NCBI GenBank assembly: GCA_037783545.1 | Contig: JBBELK010000364.1 | Span: 558,001 to 622,000 of the forward strand | From: Henricia sp. BOLD:AAB3569 | Taxonomy: Eukaryota; Echinodermata; Asteroidea; Spinulosida; Echinasteridae | Reading direction: 5' to 3' | DNA: 64,000 bases | In this document: one piece after another, positions 45,512 through 57,381 of the stretch | Numbering within the stretch: position 1 is the stretch's first letter | Layout: each line of letters begins with the position of its first letter | Program-made: the position numbers and the translations under genes | The notes under the pieces: model-generated | Databases searched by the model: none | What the model was told of the DNA's origin: nothing | The model's input: the letters and a program-made list of their open reading frames with translations, nothing else

Positions 45512-46127
45512 CACTCGACCAAAAAAGTTCTGTCACCAGTAAGACATTTGTAGATATTTATTATGAAATTTGGATTTAATGTAGGAAAATAATATATCAA
45601 ATTTTAGCTGAACATATCACTCAAAGGAATAGAGCTCAACGGAGTCCATGATGGCAAGCTTCACGGAACAGGAATGCAACAAAGGAGTGTGGGGTCAGAA
45701 TGAAAAACACCAAAAAACAACAATGTCAACTTTATTGAACTCAAGCAAGGGGAGTTACAGTTCACTATTTTGCTTCCACCATACCTAATGCAATGGCACA
45801 ATTCAGATTGGACAATTTAACCATTTTGATTTGGATGTTTTTGACGAAACATTGATAAATCCAAACTCACTTAACAATTTCCTAATTGTCTACACACAAA
45901 TTGCCCAAATCACAAGTTGCATTGTTCTTTGGTGTTTTTCATTCTGACCCCACACTCCTTTGTTGCATTCCTGTTCAGTGAAGCTTGCCATCATGATCTC
46001 TCTTGAGCCCTATTCCTTTGAGGGATATGTTCAGCTAAAATTTGATATATTATTTTCCTACATTAAATCCAATTTAATAATAAATATCTATAAATGTCTT
46101 ACTGGTGACAACTTTTTTGGTCGAGTG
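45512..46127. mobile_element. Long foldback MITE, 616 bp, TA target
   Basis: Arms of more than 200 bp beginning CACTCGACCAAAAAAGTTCT, TA at both borders. The 73-codon plus-strand frame inside is arm sequence. Confidence 0.85.
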
Positions 46128-46632
46128 TATAAGCAGCCATTACAGGCCTATACAAATTATGATGCAATTTTGATTGGTTAATTATTTAATGTACATGTAG
46201 ACATAATCGATCATCAATGTTTGCTCTTATATTCACAAAATGAATCAAAGTAATCTTGTAAAGGGAAACATAACGTGTCATGTTACATGTACATAAGATC
46301 TGGGGACTTTTTATTGTTGATACTTTGTTTCAATCATATATTTTTATTTATGTCTTTTTGTATTCCATAAAGTTCTGTCATTTTATCAGGTCGATCATCT
46401 ATTCGTCAATGACCTGTCAAGAGAGTTTGTCTCAGAATGGTTGTACCAGGCATATTGTACTGCGTGCGATATCGGCTGCACATAAATAGATTGATAGATT
46501 GAAAGGAATTCGGGATTGCGGATGTGCCTCCTATTTCCAGTTAAAATGAAATGTCAATAAGCTAAAATCACGCACATTTGGGAAATCGTAAGCTGATTTC
46601 TTTACAAATGAATGTACCTACCTGTACATAGA

Positions 46633-46855
46633 AATTCATTCATTCATTCAATCATTTATTTCCATGCTTCACGAATACAACAACAATTTCATTTAATAAA
46701 ATAATTAATACTTTGGAGTGGACATACATGTACATTCATAAAATTACTTTATAGAAAGAGCTTAATTGATTTTTAAGACATGTATGCCGAAGCATGGCAG
46801 GTCCTTGGTAGAAAGCCAGAGGCTTGTACAAGACCAAGGGCCTGTTTCCCTGTAA
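46633..46855 (-). mobile_element. Possible LINE 3' tail
   Basis: On the minus strand, a GC-richer block (CTTGGTCTTGTACAAGCCTC) is followed by an A/T-rich stretch and a GAATGAATGAATGAAT tail, the form seen at 3' ends of CR1/L2-like retroposons. No reverse transcriptase frame is present. Confidence 0.4.
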
Positions 46856-47299
46856 CGATTAATTGTTACGTTATACATAATTAAATACATGTATGGAAAA
46901 AATATAAACAAATGAAACAAATATATATATACTGCAGAAATACTGACACACAAGTTATAGCTGGTCTAATAGATATTGTTTTAGGTACTTTTTAAAGGTG
47001 AAAATTATTATTTGTTAAATAGAAACAGGGATTCTGAACGTTCATTCTGTTTCGCACAGAAACGAATGCTTCTTTGAAGACTTATGTTTCTTCTTTGCTT
47101 TTCTGTTGTGCGTTCCTAAAATGACATGCCCAGACAGCGCCCTCTTTTTGAGAATAAATCTCCAAAGAAATTTTCAACGTTGAAAAATGCTACCTTTTAT
47201 TTTTTATAAGGGGCATCAAAATGAACAGCTGTATCGTTTTTCTAAACGAGTAAACCTTATATGCAACAAAAGTTGTGCACAAAGTTATTTAGCATTTAA

Positions 47300-47450
47300 G
47301 GGGTCCTTTAAGACCTTTGCCGAATATACAGGAGGACATGGGTTCAAGTCCCACCCAAGCACACTACGAAAGTTTTCCTTGCAATGTCTTGGGGAAGCAT
47401 TGCGTGTACAGTGATAAAATTACATGGGGGAAACGGCAAAGAAAACACAA
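47300..47450 (+). mobile_element. tRNA-derived SINE, degraded
   Basis: B box GGGTTCAAGTCCCACC, then TGTCTTGGGGAAGCATTGCG and GGGGGAAACGGCAAAGAAA, the body order of 43961-44127. The head is eroded. Confidence 0.65.
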
Positions 47451-47451
47451 A

Positions 47452-47748
47452 GACCCCGCTATCACTATAGAAATTGCTTCGTTCGACGATGATTCGATGA
47501 CAGATTTCCTGATGTGAACGCACACCTCTTCATTCGACGATGATTATAATCACTTCATTCGATGAAGGAAATAGCTTCATTCGACGAAGAGATTGCTTCA
47601 TTCGACGAAACAAATTTGTATTGTAAACGGCTCCCTTCATTCGACGAATCGATTTGGCAGTGATATATGAATGCACGCTTCATTATTAACTACAGATGAT
47701 TAACTAATCTTCGTCAAACGAAGCGATTTCTCTAGTGAGAACAGGGTC
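47452..47748. mobile_element. TIR element, 297 bp, across the array border
   Basis: Ends GACCCCGCTATCACTATAG and inverted CTAGTGAGAACAGGGTC, with GCTTCATTCGACGAA-type words repeated at least five times inside. Complete only here: the tandem unit starts at 47537 within it, so copies in units 2-4 lack the left end. Confidence 0.75.
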
Positions 47749-47820
47749 TAACTGAGGTAAAAATATGCCTTATATTTGCAGTTAGAGAATGTTTGAAGTT
47801 AACAACTTTAAAATACTTAC

Positions 47821-48078
47821 GGACACTGAAAGTGAATGAGCACTCTGCCTGATTGCCTGATTGATCAGTGGCTCTGTAGGTGATGGTGTAGGTGGCAAAT
47901 CCGAGAAATGTATTTTGTCCTTGCTGTGAGGATGACACAAGCTGGGGTATTATCGTAACTCCAGAATTGTCATTAACAGTGGGAAGATTCCAAGTTACTG
48001 AGGCTCCATTATTGTTTCCTGTGTTAACTATGAAGTCTTGAACATTTGGGCAGGTGATGACAGGCGGCACATTGTCAA
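47821..48078 (-). CDS. HYR domain exon A, array unit 1
   Basis: A 258-bp phase 1-1 HYR exon of 86 residues, with GASVTW, QQGQNTFLG and LGFATY. It is the last exon of the tandem array in transcript order. Its donor lies 72 bp from an intact TIR element (47452-47748) that overlaps the array breakpoint. The next exon is the single-copy HYR at 45024, after a 2.8-kb intron. Confidence 0.9.
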
Positions 48079-48210
48079 CTGAAAGAAGAAAGATTAAATA
48101 GTTTAATTTTACTCATTTTGTATACATGTAATGCACAAAATGAGATACAACAAAAATATGTAATTGATGACACTGTGCATGGCAAATGCATGGATGTCAT
48201 TTCGGCTCAC

Positions 48211-48657
48211 AATGCATAGTTCCGATTCTGCCCAGTTAACCCCGCCCCCTTGGACGTTGTTGCTATGGCTCACAAGCTATCGTCTAAAATGGCGTCACAC
48301 AACGCACAAAGCAATGGGACTTTCAACGGAAAGCACAGATTCATTGAAGAAAACTCAATGGTATTCATGTTTCAGGGTCAACAGTTATCTTAGAACACAC
48401 TGAGTAAAGGGCCAGTAATACAGGGATATCATATCATCACGAAATATAGCTTTCGTACCTGTGAAGAACGAAACGACCGGCTTTGAAACCAAAAATTAAC
48501 CCGGATCGTCGCATACAACACTGTACAAATTGTATGGTGCCGGCAGAACATGTTGTTGTGATCGTACAGTGCACTTTGACCTATGTGGGTGATATCTGCT
48601 AGCTCTGTTGTAATTGGTCGGCGGGTTCGGTTGATTGACAGGTCGGAACTATGCATT
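48211..48657. mobile_element. TIR element, 447 bp, array unit 1
   Basis: Ends AATGCATAGTTCCGA and TCGGAACTATGCATT. Family member of 24621-25087. Repeated in the array at 52862-53308, 57514-57960 and 62166-62612. Confidence 0.8.
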
Positions 48658-48879
48658 TATTTACATGCAGTGTGATTCTTGTGGCACCCTTTGAGAGATA
48701 TTTAAGGAAGTTGAGGGACGGACAACATTTTGTGCGAGGGACGGACAAAACGGGACTAACAACGTAAGTTTATCAAACTAAACTTGGAATGTACTGTAGT
48801 CTTTGACATTATAGGATTTGAGCAAAACAAGGTAGGGAGATTATTTGTTTTTACGAAGACCCCATTATATAAGCTGAGT

Positions 48880-48956
48880 GATGGTTGTGATGAATGGAGG
48901 TGATGAACGGACGTGATGAATGGAGGTGATGAACGGACGTGATGAACGGACGTTAG
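48880..48956. repeat. GGACGT minisatellite in the 4.65-kb unit
   Basis: Short GTGATGAACGGAC and GTGATGAATGGAG repeats of 12-13 bp. Their number and order differ between unit 1 and units 2-4. Confidence 0.8.
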
Positions 48957-49269
48957 GGATATTTGTGCTCACTATTGCGTTACATACATGTACTACATTG
49001 TCATAAAGTGATTTATATATTTCACAGAAATGATATCCACCCCAATTTCCCACCCAAACCCCTAAATCGGCCGTACACCTAGCATTTCATCCGTGATCCG
49101 ATCACGATAGCACATGTTATGCAGTGGCATCACAAGGTGTACGAATTTTTCGTGCATTCCAATAGCAATAAGGTCACAATTTTGTTCCCGTGTCCGTCGC
49201 AACGTAATCGCAGAATTTCGAGCATGCTCGAATTTTGGCGTGTCTGTGCAATCGCAACGAAGTTGGAAC

Positions 49270-49970
49270 AACAAAATAAAAATTCAAGGTCACGTGACTT
49301 TTCGGAACCAGATTCTGGTTCCGAAAAGTCACATGGTCTTGCGAGTTAGTTTTGTGTCTAGCCGCATGAAAGTTTCTTCCTGCAGAACTGCAAAAAATTC
49401 AACTCTGATTTTCCCCCAATATTCATATAAAGTAATTGACAAAAGAGAAATTATTTATACAGGTATGAAACAAAGTTAAACATATGTATGAAAATTCGAG
49501 CATAAATGTTTGTTTCGAGAGTCCGGGGAGCGAGCGCGTGCTACGGCAGGCTACCGTGGAGTGTTATATATTTGCCAAGTGCAGCACGGCAAATAGTCTG
49601 AGTGCACACACGCTCGGGTTGGTTGCTCCGGTGTACGTTTGTGAAGAGAAAACATGATGCTAACTCCTCAAAAGAAAACGGAAATTCCTATTCGGTCGTC
49701 CGGGCTGTCCAGTGAAATCGTGAGCAGAAAATCAGAGATATCCCGAGTAGGAGAAGAGCGAATCGTTTGTGACAAAGTCGTGAAGCTCGCGCGTAGTTGC
49801 AACGGCTAGTAAAGCGTATAACCGTCTTTTGACAATTTTTGTTAATTTTGCACTTCTTTAGTAAATTACGGGATATTTTGATGATCTTTTTTTACAACGA
49901 CCATCAAAAAAGTATTGTCAATGCTGCTACATCACTAAATCATGTAAACAGTAGGCCGGTGTGTACAATG
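49270..49970. mobile_element. Partial copy of the 777-bp MITE in array unit 1
   Basis: From the GGTCACGTGACTTTTCGG block to a decayed right end (AGTAGGCCGGTGTGTAC). Includes the 39-bp palindrome at 49294-49332. Recurs at +4651, +9303 and +13955. Confidence 0.7.
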
Positions 49971-50329
49971 AAAAATAAAAGCACAAGATAGATAACTGAT
50001 GACACAGTGCATGGGTGGACTAACAAAATGTGCAAATGCAGCGTGACCACTGTGGTGACCCAGCAGGACTAAGTATGTTTATTGTACTGCAGAAATTTCA
50101 AAATTGGTAGAGCGTGGATCCTTGCAAACCCTAAAAAAGAAGTGTCACTCTCTCTTTACGTTACCAGTGCAACATGTTTCAAATGTTTGCATAGTATCTG
50201 TAGATGGAGGTTTTAAAAAGACAGACAAATAAGCAATTTGCCAAGGTATAGCATTTCAAGTTATTTGTATCAACATAATTTTTATACTAACCCCAAAGAG
50301 AAACAATTTTCTTTAAATATATCTTGATT

Positions 50330-51000
50330 AGAACAGAAGTTTGTTGGAAACGATTCGCTCTTTACTTGGCAGCTTTTTGCTTTGGATATCTCATTTTCTG
50401 CTGAAGATTTCACTGGACAGCCTGGACGACAGAATGGGTTTTTCCATTTTCTGTAGTGGAGCTGACATACATGGTTTGTCTTCATGAACGTACAATTGTA
50501 GTTCCTTGCCGGACACTGTACATGTACCTGTTTTGGGCAGGCAACGTGCTTGTGCCGTGGGGCTAAATGTCACATTGTCTGGTAGACTGTCCACGGTGAA
50601 ACTCGCTTTGGTTTCTTCGGACTTTGTCAATTTTATGTTAGATTTTTCAGACTTATGTTTAACTTTGTTAAGTAACCTGAATAAATATTCTTTGTCAAAT
50701 ACTCATAAATATTTTGAAAATAAAATCGGAGCTGAATTCAATGCCGTACTGCAGTAATAAACTTCCGGAATAAACTGTGTATCATACGGCCGGCTGGAAA
50801 TAAAACTAACTCCAAGAACACGTTCCGATAAATCATGTGACCTCGAATTTTTGAAAAATGCTAAAAACCGGCCAAATTTTGAGGTTTCTTTTTAGGTTCT
50901 CTTCAGTCCGTTTCAGAAGGACTTTCAGAATTATGTGCGGGTCTATTTCGTGCCCAAAATATAGCCCAACAAAGCCGTTCAGTCCCTTTAAGCATACACA
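50330..51000. mobile_element. Inverted partial copy of the 777-bp MITE in array unit 1
   Basis: Runs to AACAAAGCCGTTCAGTCCC, the reverse complement of the MITE left end. With the partial copy at 49270-49970 it forms an opposed pair. The 79-codon minus-strand frame here (repeated in each unit) is element sequence, with no domain I recognise. Recurs in units 2 and 3. Confidence 0.65.
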
Positions 51001-51631
51001 GTACACCAACGCCGTATGCCATGGCACTTGCTTGGCGACTGGACTTGCACAAGTAAAGTTTGTTCTGCGAAATTACTGAAAGGGCGCTCTTTTTATGCTT
51101 GGTAAAATATATGGTCCATTGGTAGAGCAAAGAAGCGGAAAATAAAATATGGGCTGCACAAAAAAAAAAATTTGAAATCCGATAAAAATCAGAAATGTTA
51201 CACCACTGTGTTATGTTAGATCGAAATTCGTTCTCCAGGATATCTGAACAAGTACTTTAATTGTTTCAGATAACAGACATCAAAGTGACAAATCAGCAAA
51301 ATTGATGTTACGCATGGGACACTTTTCCAGTTGACGCAAAAAACATTACACATGGGACACGCACACTTATTTTCTACCATCTTTCCAGAGTGGAATTTGT
51401 GGATGCAGATAACTTTGGAAATGCTCAACACACAAGTCATTTCATGAAGCATGCGATATAAATAATTGTTATCGCTGAGCAGCCTATTACAGGGCATGAA
51501 CTTGAGCATTCAATTGATTTTGAAACACCCCAGTACGTAGTGCCGTGTTTGTTATGCTAAGCTCTTGTTTGCTGCACAGAGAGTGATAATACAAAAAAAA
51601 CAAAATGTATCAAACAATTATTTCTCCATAC

Positions 51632-51898
51632 CTGCTGAGTTAACAGTTACTGTAAAAGAGCATGTGGCCACGTTGTTTGAGCTGTCAGTAGCAGTGTATG
51701 TGATTGTAACCGGTGGTATTCCTACAATAAAGTTGGATCCCGGAGCTGCCCCAAATGTTCGTATAGCATTGACTTGCTGCTGAGAATTATCAGTGGCAGT
51801 GGGCGCAACCCAGCTGACAGGAAAAGAACTGCTGCCAAAGTTTGCTGTGTTGACGATATCGGTTGGGCAACCGAACAGTGTTGGATTAATTTGATCAA
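51632..51898 (-). CDS. HYR domain exon B, array unit 1
   Basis: A 267-bp phase 1-1 HYR exon of 89 residues, B type. Acceptor is TCCCAG and donor is G|GTATGG. Both canonical cysteines are present and the frame has no stop. It is the last B exon in the transcript; exon A of unit 1 follows after a 3.55-kb intron. Confidence 0.9.
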
Positions 51899-52053
51899 CT
51901 GGGAAAAGAAAAAGATATCAAACACAATGTTATTTAATACCAGTGCTACAATATACAGTTAAGCCCAAAATTATTTACACTCTTACAAAATTTGGAGTAT
52001 TTTTAATGGTGTTATTTGACGAATGAGTTTCCTCTGGGCTTAGTTACATGTAC

Positions 52054-52187
52054 ACTCAAGGAAAAAAGAAACGCACCACGTAAATTTCATTTTTTTAAAA
52101 AGGAAATAGGACCGGCATAGTAAAAATGGTACATGTTCTAGATTTTGAGCAATTTAGAGATAAACGTCGATCTTTATTTATCTCGTT
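52054..52187. mobile_element. Truncated TIR element end at unit junctions
   Basis: TACACTCAAGGAAAAAAGAA resembles the ends of the TA foldbacks in this window, but no inverted partner follows: the sequence is cut at 52187 by the tandem junction. Recurs before 56840 and 61492. Confidence 0.55.
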
Positions 52188-52471
52188 ACGATGATTATAA
52201 TCACTTCATTCGATGAAGGAAATAGCTTCATTCGACGAAGAGATTGCTTCATTCGACGAAACAAATTTGTATTGTAAACGGCTCCCTTCATTCGACGAAT
52301 CGATTTGGCAGTGATATATGAATGCACGCTTCATTATTAACTACAGATGATTAACTAATCTTCGTCAAACGAAGCGATTTCTCTAGTGAGAACAGGGTCT
52401 AACTGAGGTAAAAATATGCCTTATATTTGCAGTTAGAGAATGTTTGAAGTTAACAACTTTAAAATACTTAC

Positions 52472-52729
52472 GGACACTGAAAGTGAATGAGCACTCTGCC
52501 TGATTGCCTGATTGATCAGTGGCTCTGTAGGTGATGGTGTAGGTGGCAAATCCGAGAAATGTATTTGGTCCTTGCTGTGAGGATGACACAAGCTGGGGTA
52601 TTATCGTAACTCCAGAATTGTCATTAACAGTGGGAAGATTCCAAGTTACGAAGGCTCCATTATTGTTTCCTGTGTTAACTATGAAGTCTTGAACATTTGG
52701 GCAGGTGATGACAGGCGGCACATTGTCAA
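52472..52729 (-). CDS. HYR domain exon A, array unit 2
   Basis: A 258-bp phase 1-1 HYR exon of 86 residues. This copy has two private changes against the other A exons: F for S in GAFVTW and P for Q in QQGPNTFLG. It keeps A in LGFATY like unit 1. The private changes show that it is a real diverged copy rather than a repeated read of the same locus. Confidence 0.9.
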
Positions 52730-55700
52730 CTGAAAGAAGAAAGATTAAATAGTTTAATTTTACTCATTTTGTATACATGTAATGCACAAAATGAGATACA
52801 ACAAAAATATGTAATTGATGACACTGTGCATGGCAAATGCATGGATGTCATTTCGGCTCACAATGCATAGTTCCGATTCTGCCCAGTTAACCCCGCCCCC
52901 TTGGACGTTGTTGCTATGGCTCACAAGCTATCGTCTAAAATGGCGTCACACAACGCACAAAGCAATGGGACTTTCAACGGAAAGCACAGATTCATTGAAG
53001 AAAACTCAATGGTATTCATGTTTCAGGGTCAACAGTTATCTTAGAACACACTGAGTAAAGGGCCAGTAATACAGGGATATCATATCATCACGAAATATAG
53101 CTTTCGTACCTGTGAAGAACGAAACGACCGGCTTTGAAACCAAAAATTAACCCGGATCGTCGCATACAACACTGTACAAATTGTATGGTGCCGGCAGAAC
53201 ATGTTGTTGTGATCGTACAGTGCACTTTGACCTATGTGGGTGATATCTGCTAGCTCTGTTGTAATTGGTCGGCGGGTTCGGTTGATTGACAGGTCGGAAC
53301 TATGCATTTATTTACATGCAGTGTGATTCTTGTGGCACCCTTTGAGAGATATTTAAGGAAGTTGAGGGACGGACAACATTTTGTGCGAGGGACGGACAAA
53401 ACGGGACTAACAACGTAAGTTTATCAAACTAAACTTGGAATGTACTGTAGTCTTTGACATTATAGGATTTGAGCAAAACAAGGTAGGGAGATTATTTGTT
53501 TTTACGAAGACCCCATTATATAAGCTGAGTGATGGTTGTGATGAATGGAGGTGATGAACGGACGTGATGAACGGACGTGAGAAATGGACGTAAGGAACGG
53601 ACGTTAGGGATATTTGTGCTCACTATTGCGTTACATACATGTACTACATTGTCATAAAGTGATTTATATATTTCACAGAAATGATATCCACCCCAATTTC
53701 CCACCCAAACCCCTAAATCGGCCGTACACCTAGCATTTCATCCGTGATCCGATCACGATAGCACATGTTATGCAGTGGCATCACAAGGTGTACGAATTTT
53801 TCGTGCATTCCAATAGCAATAAGGTCACAATTTTGTTCCCGTGTCCGTCGCAACGTAATCGCAGAATTTCGAGCATGCTCGAATTTTGGCGTGTCTGTGC
53901 AATCGCAACGAAGTTGGAACAACAAAATAAAAATTCAAGGTCACGTGACTTTTCGGAACCAGATTCTGGTTCCGAAAAGTCACATGGTCTTGCGAGTTAG
54001 TTTTGTGTCTAGCCGCATGAAAGTTTCTTCCTGCAGAACTGCAAAAAATTCAACTCTGATTTTCCCCCAATATTCATATAAAGTAATTGACAAAAGAGAA
54101 ATTATTTATACAGGTATGAAACAAAGTTAAACATATGTATGAAAATTCGAGCATAAATGTTTGTTTCGAGAGTCCGGGGAGCGAGCGCGTGCTACGGCAG
54201 GCTACCGTGGAGTGTTATATATTTGCCAAGTGCAGCACGGCAAATAGTCTGAGTGCACACACGCTCGGGTTGGTTGCTCCGGTGTACGTTTGTGAAGAGA
54301 AAACATGATGCTAACTCCTCAAAAGAAAACGGAAATTCCTATTCGGTCGTCCGGGCTGTCCAGTGAAATCGTGAGCAGAAAATCAGAGATATCCCGAGTA
54401 GGAGAAGAGCGAATCGTTTGTGACAAAGTCGTGAAGCTCGCGCGTAGTTGCAACGGCTAGTAAAGCGTATAACCGTCTTTTGACAATTTTTGTTAATTTT
54501 GCACTTCTTTAGTAAATTACGGGATATTTTGATGATCTTTTTTTACAACGACCATCAAAAAAGTATTGTCAATGCTGCTACATCACTAAATCATGTAAAC
54601 AGTAGGCCGGTGTGTACAATGAAAAATAAAAGCACAAGATAGATAACTGATGACACAGTGCATGGGTGGACTAACAAAATGTGCAAATGCAGCGTGACCA
54701 CTGTGGTGACCCAGCAGGACTAAGTATGTTTATTGTACTGCAGAAATTTCAAAATTGGTAGAGCGTGGATCCTTGCAAACCCTAAAAAAGAAGTGTCACT
54801 CTCTCTTTACGTTACCAGTGCAACATGTTTCAAATGTTTGCATAGTATCTGTAGATGGAGGTTTTAAAAAGACAGACAAATAAGCAATTTGCCAAGGTAT
54901 AGCATTTCAAGTTATTTGTATCAACATAATTTTTATACTAACCCCAAAGAGAAACAATTTTCTTAAAATATATCTTGATTAGAACAGAAGTTTGTTGGAA
55001 ACGATTCGCTCTTTACTTGGCAGCTTTTTGCTTTGGATATCTCATTTTCTGCTGAAGATTTCACTGGACAGCCTGGACGACAGAATGGGTTTTTCCATTT
55101 TCTGTAGTGGAGCTGACATACATGGTTTGTCTTCATGAACGTACAATTGTAGTTCCTTGCCGGACACTGTACATGTACCTGTTTTGGGCGGGCAACGTGC
55201 TTGTGCCGTGGGGCTAAATGTCACATTGTCTGGTAGACTGTCCACGGTGAAACTCGCTTTGGTTTCTTCGGACTTTGTCAATTTTATGTTAGATTTTTCA
55301 GACTTATGTTTAACTTTGTTAAGTAACCTGAATAAATATTCTTTGTCAAATACTCATAAATATTTTGAAAATAAAATCGGAGCTGAATTCAATGCCGTAC
55401 TGCAGTAATAAACTTCCGGAATAAACTGTGTATCATACGGCCGGCTGGAAATAAAACTAACTCCAAGAACACGTTCCGATAAATCATGTGACCTCGAATT
55501 TTTGAAAAATGCTAAAAACCGGCCAAATTTTGAGGTTTCTTTTTAGGTTCTCTTCAGTCCGTTTCAGAAGGACTTTCAGAATTATGTGCGGGTCTATTTC
55601 GTGCCCAAAATATAGCCCAACAAAGCCGTTCAGTCCCTTTAAGCATACACAGTACACCAACGCCGTATGCCATGGCACTTGCTTGGCGACTGGACTTGCA

Positions 55701-56282
55701 CAAGTAAAGTTTGTTCTGCGAAATTACTGAAAGGGCGCTCTTTTTATGCTTGGTAAAATATATGGTCCATTGGTAGAGCAAAGAAGCGGAAAATAAAATA
55801 TGGGCTGCACAAAAAAAAAAAATTGAAATCCGATAAAAATCAGAAATGTTACACCACTGTGTTATGTTAGATCGAAATTCGTTCTCCAGGATATCTGAAC
55901 AAGTACTTTAATTGTTTCAGATAACAGACATCAAAGTGACAAATCAGCAAAATTGATGTTACGCATGGGACACTTTTCCAGTTGACGCAAAAAACATTAC
56001 ACATGGGACACGCACACTTATTTTCTACCATCTTTCCAGAGTGGAATTTGTGGATGCAGATAACTTTGGAAATGCTCAACACACAAGTCATTTCATGAAG
56101 CATGCGATATAAATAATTGTTATCGCTGAGCAGCCTATTACAGGGCATGAACTTGAGCATTCAATTGATTTTGAAACACCCCAGTACGTAGTGCCGTGTT
56201 TGTTATGCTAAGCTCTTGTTTGCTGCACAGAGAGTGATAATACAAAAAAAACAAAATGTATCAAACAATTATTTCTCCATAC

Positions 56283-56549
56283 CTGCTGAGTTAACAGTTA
56301 CTGTAAAAGAGCATGTGGCCACGTTGTTTGAGCTGTCAGTAGCAGTGTATGTGATTGTAACCGGTGGTATTCCTACAATAAAGTTGGATCCCGGAGCTGC
56401 CCCAAATGTTCGTATAGCATTGACTTGCTGCTGAGAATTATCAGTGGCAGTGGGCGCAACCCAGCTGACAGGAAAAGAACTGCTGCCAAAGTTTGCTGTG
56501 TTGACGATATCGGTTGGGCAACCGAACAGTGTTGGATTAATTTGATCAA
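56283..56549 (-). CDS. HYR domain exon B, array unit 2
   Basis: A 267-bp phase 1-1 exon encoding the 89-residue B-type HYR module (GCPTDI near the start, NNVATCSF near the end). I see no coding difference from the B exons of units 1 and 3. The short intron upstream of it, toward A of unit 3, contains the unit junction and a truncated transposon end. Confidence 0.9.
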
Positions 56550-57123
56550 CTGGGAAAAGAAAAAGATATCAAACACAATGTTATTTAATACCAGTGCTAC
56601 AATATACAGTTAAGCCCAAAATTATTTACACTCTTACCAAATTTGGAGTATTTTTAATGGTGTTATTTGACGAATGAGTTTCCTCTGGGCTTAGTTACAT
56701 GTACACTCAAGGAAAAAAGAAACGCACCACGTAAAATTTCATTTTTTTAAAAAGGAAATAGGACCGGCATAGTAAAAATGGTACATGTTCTAGATTTTGA
56801 GCAATTTAGAGATAAACGTCGATCTTTATTTATCTCGTTACGATGATTATAATCACTTCATTCGATGAAGGAAATAGCTTCATTCGACGAAGAGATTGCT
56901 TCATTCGACGAAACAAATTTGTATTGTAAACGGCTCCCTTCATTCGACGAATCGATTTGGCAGTGATATATGAATGCACGCTTCATTATTAACTACAGAT
57001 GATTAACTAATCTTCGTCAAACGAAGCGATTTCTCTAGTGAGAACAGGGTCTAACTGAGGTAAAAATATGCCTTATATTTGCAGTTAGAGAATGTTTGAA
57101 GTTAACAACTTTAAAATACTTAC

Positions 57124-57381
57124 GGACACTGAAAGTGAATGAGCACTCTGCCTGATTGCCTGATTGATCAGTGGCTCTGTAGGTGATGGTGTAGGTGCCA
57201 AATCCGAGAAATGTATTTTGTCCTTGCTGTGAGGATGACACAAGCTGGGGTATTATCGTAACTCCAGAATTGTCATTAACAGTGGGAAGATTCCAAGTTA
57301 CTGAGGCTCCATTATTGTTTCCTGTGTTAACTATGAAGTCTTGAACATTTGGGCAGGTGATGACAGGCGGCACATTGTCAA
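57124..57381 (-). CDS. HYR domain exon A, array unit 3
   Basis: A 258-bp phase 1-1 exon encoding an 86-residue HYR module with DNVPPVITCP at the start and GNQAECSF near the end. It reads the same as the unit 4 copy and differs from units 1 and 2 by G instead of A in LGFGTY. The upstream intron, between this exon and B of unit 3, is about 3.55 kb and carries the dispersed repeats of the array unit. Confidence 0.9.

Larger units (their letters stand above)
47537..52187. repeat. 4.65-kb tandem unit 1 (HYR B + A)
   Basis: First of at least 3.5 tandem copies with period 4,651-4,652 bp. Identity between copies begins at base 47537 (matches 52188). Contains exon B (51632), exon A (47821), a TIR element (48211-48657), MITE fragments with a hairpin (49294-49332), and a truncated transposon end at its right border. 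Confidence 0.95.
52188..56839. repeat. 4.65-kb tandem unit 2 (HYR B + A)
   Basis: Near-identical to unit 1 along its whole length. Differences include two amino-acid changes in exon A and a different arrangement of the short GGACGT repeats near 53540. It starts inside the TIR element seen complete before unit 1, so that element lacks its left end here. Confidence 0.95.

Noticed and set aside
49114-49479. 121-codon plus-strand frame recurring in each 4.65-kb unit
   Set aside because: It crosses a MITE palindrome and repeats only because of the tandem array; no domain signature.
50391-50630. 79-codon minus-strand frame with several cysteines, recurring in the array
   Set aside because: Lies in an inverted MITE fragment whose related copies (17800-17940, 49680-49800) are frame-broken; no flanking phase-1 splice sites.
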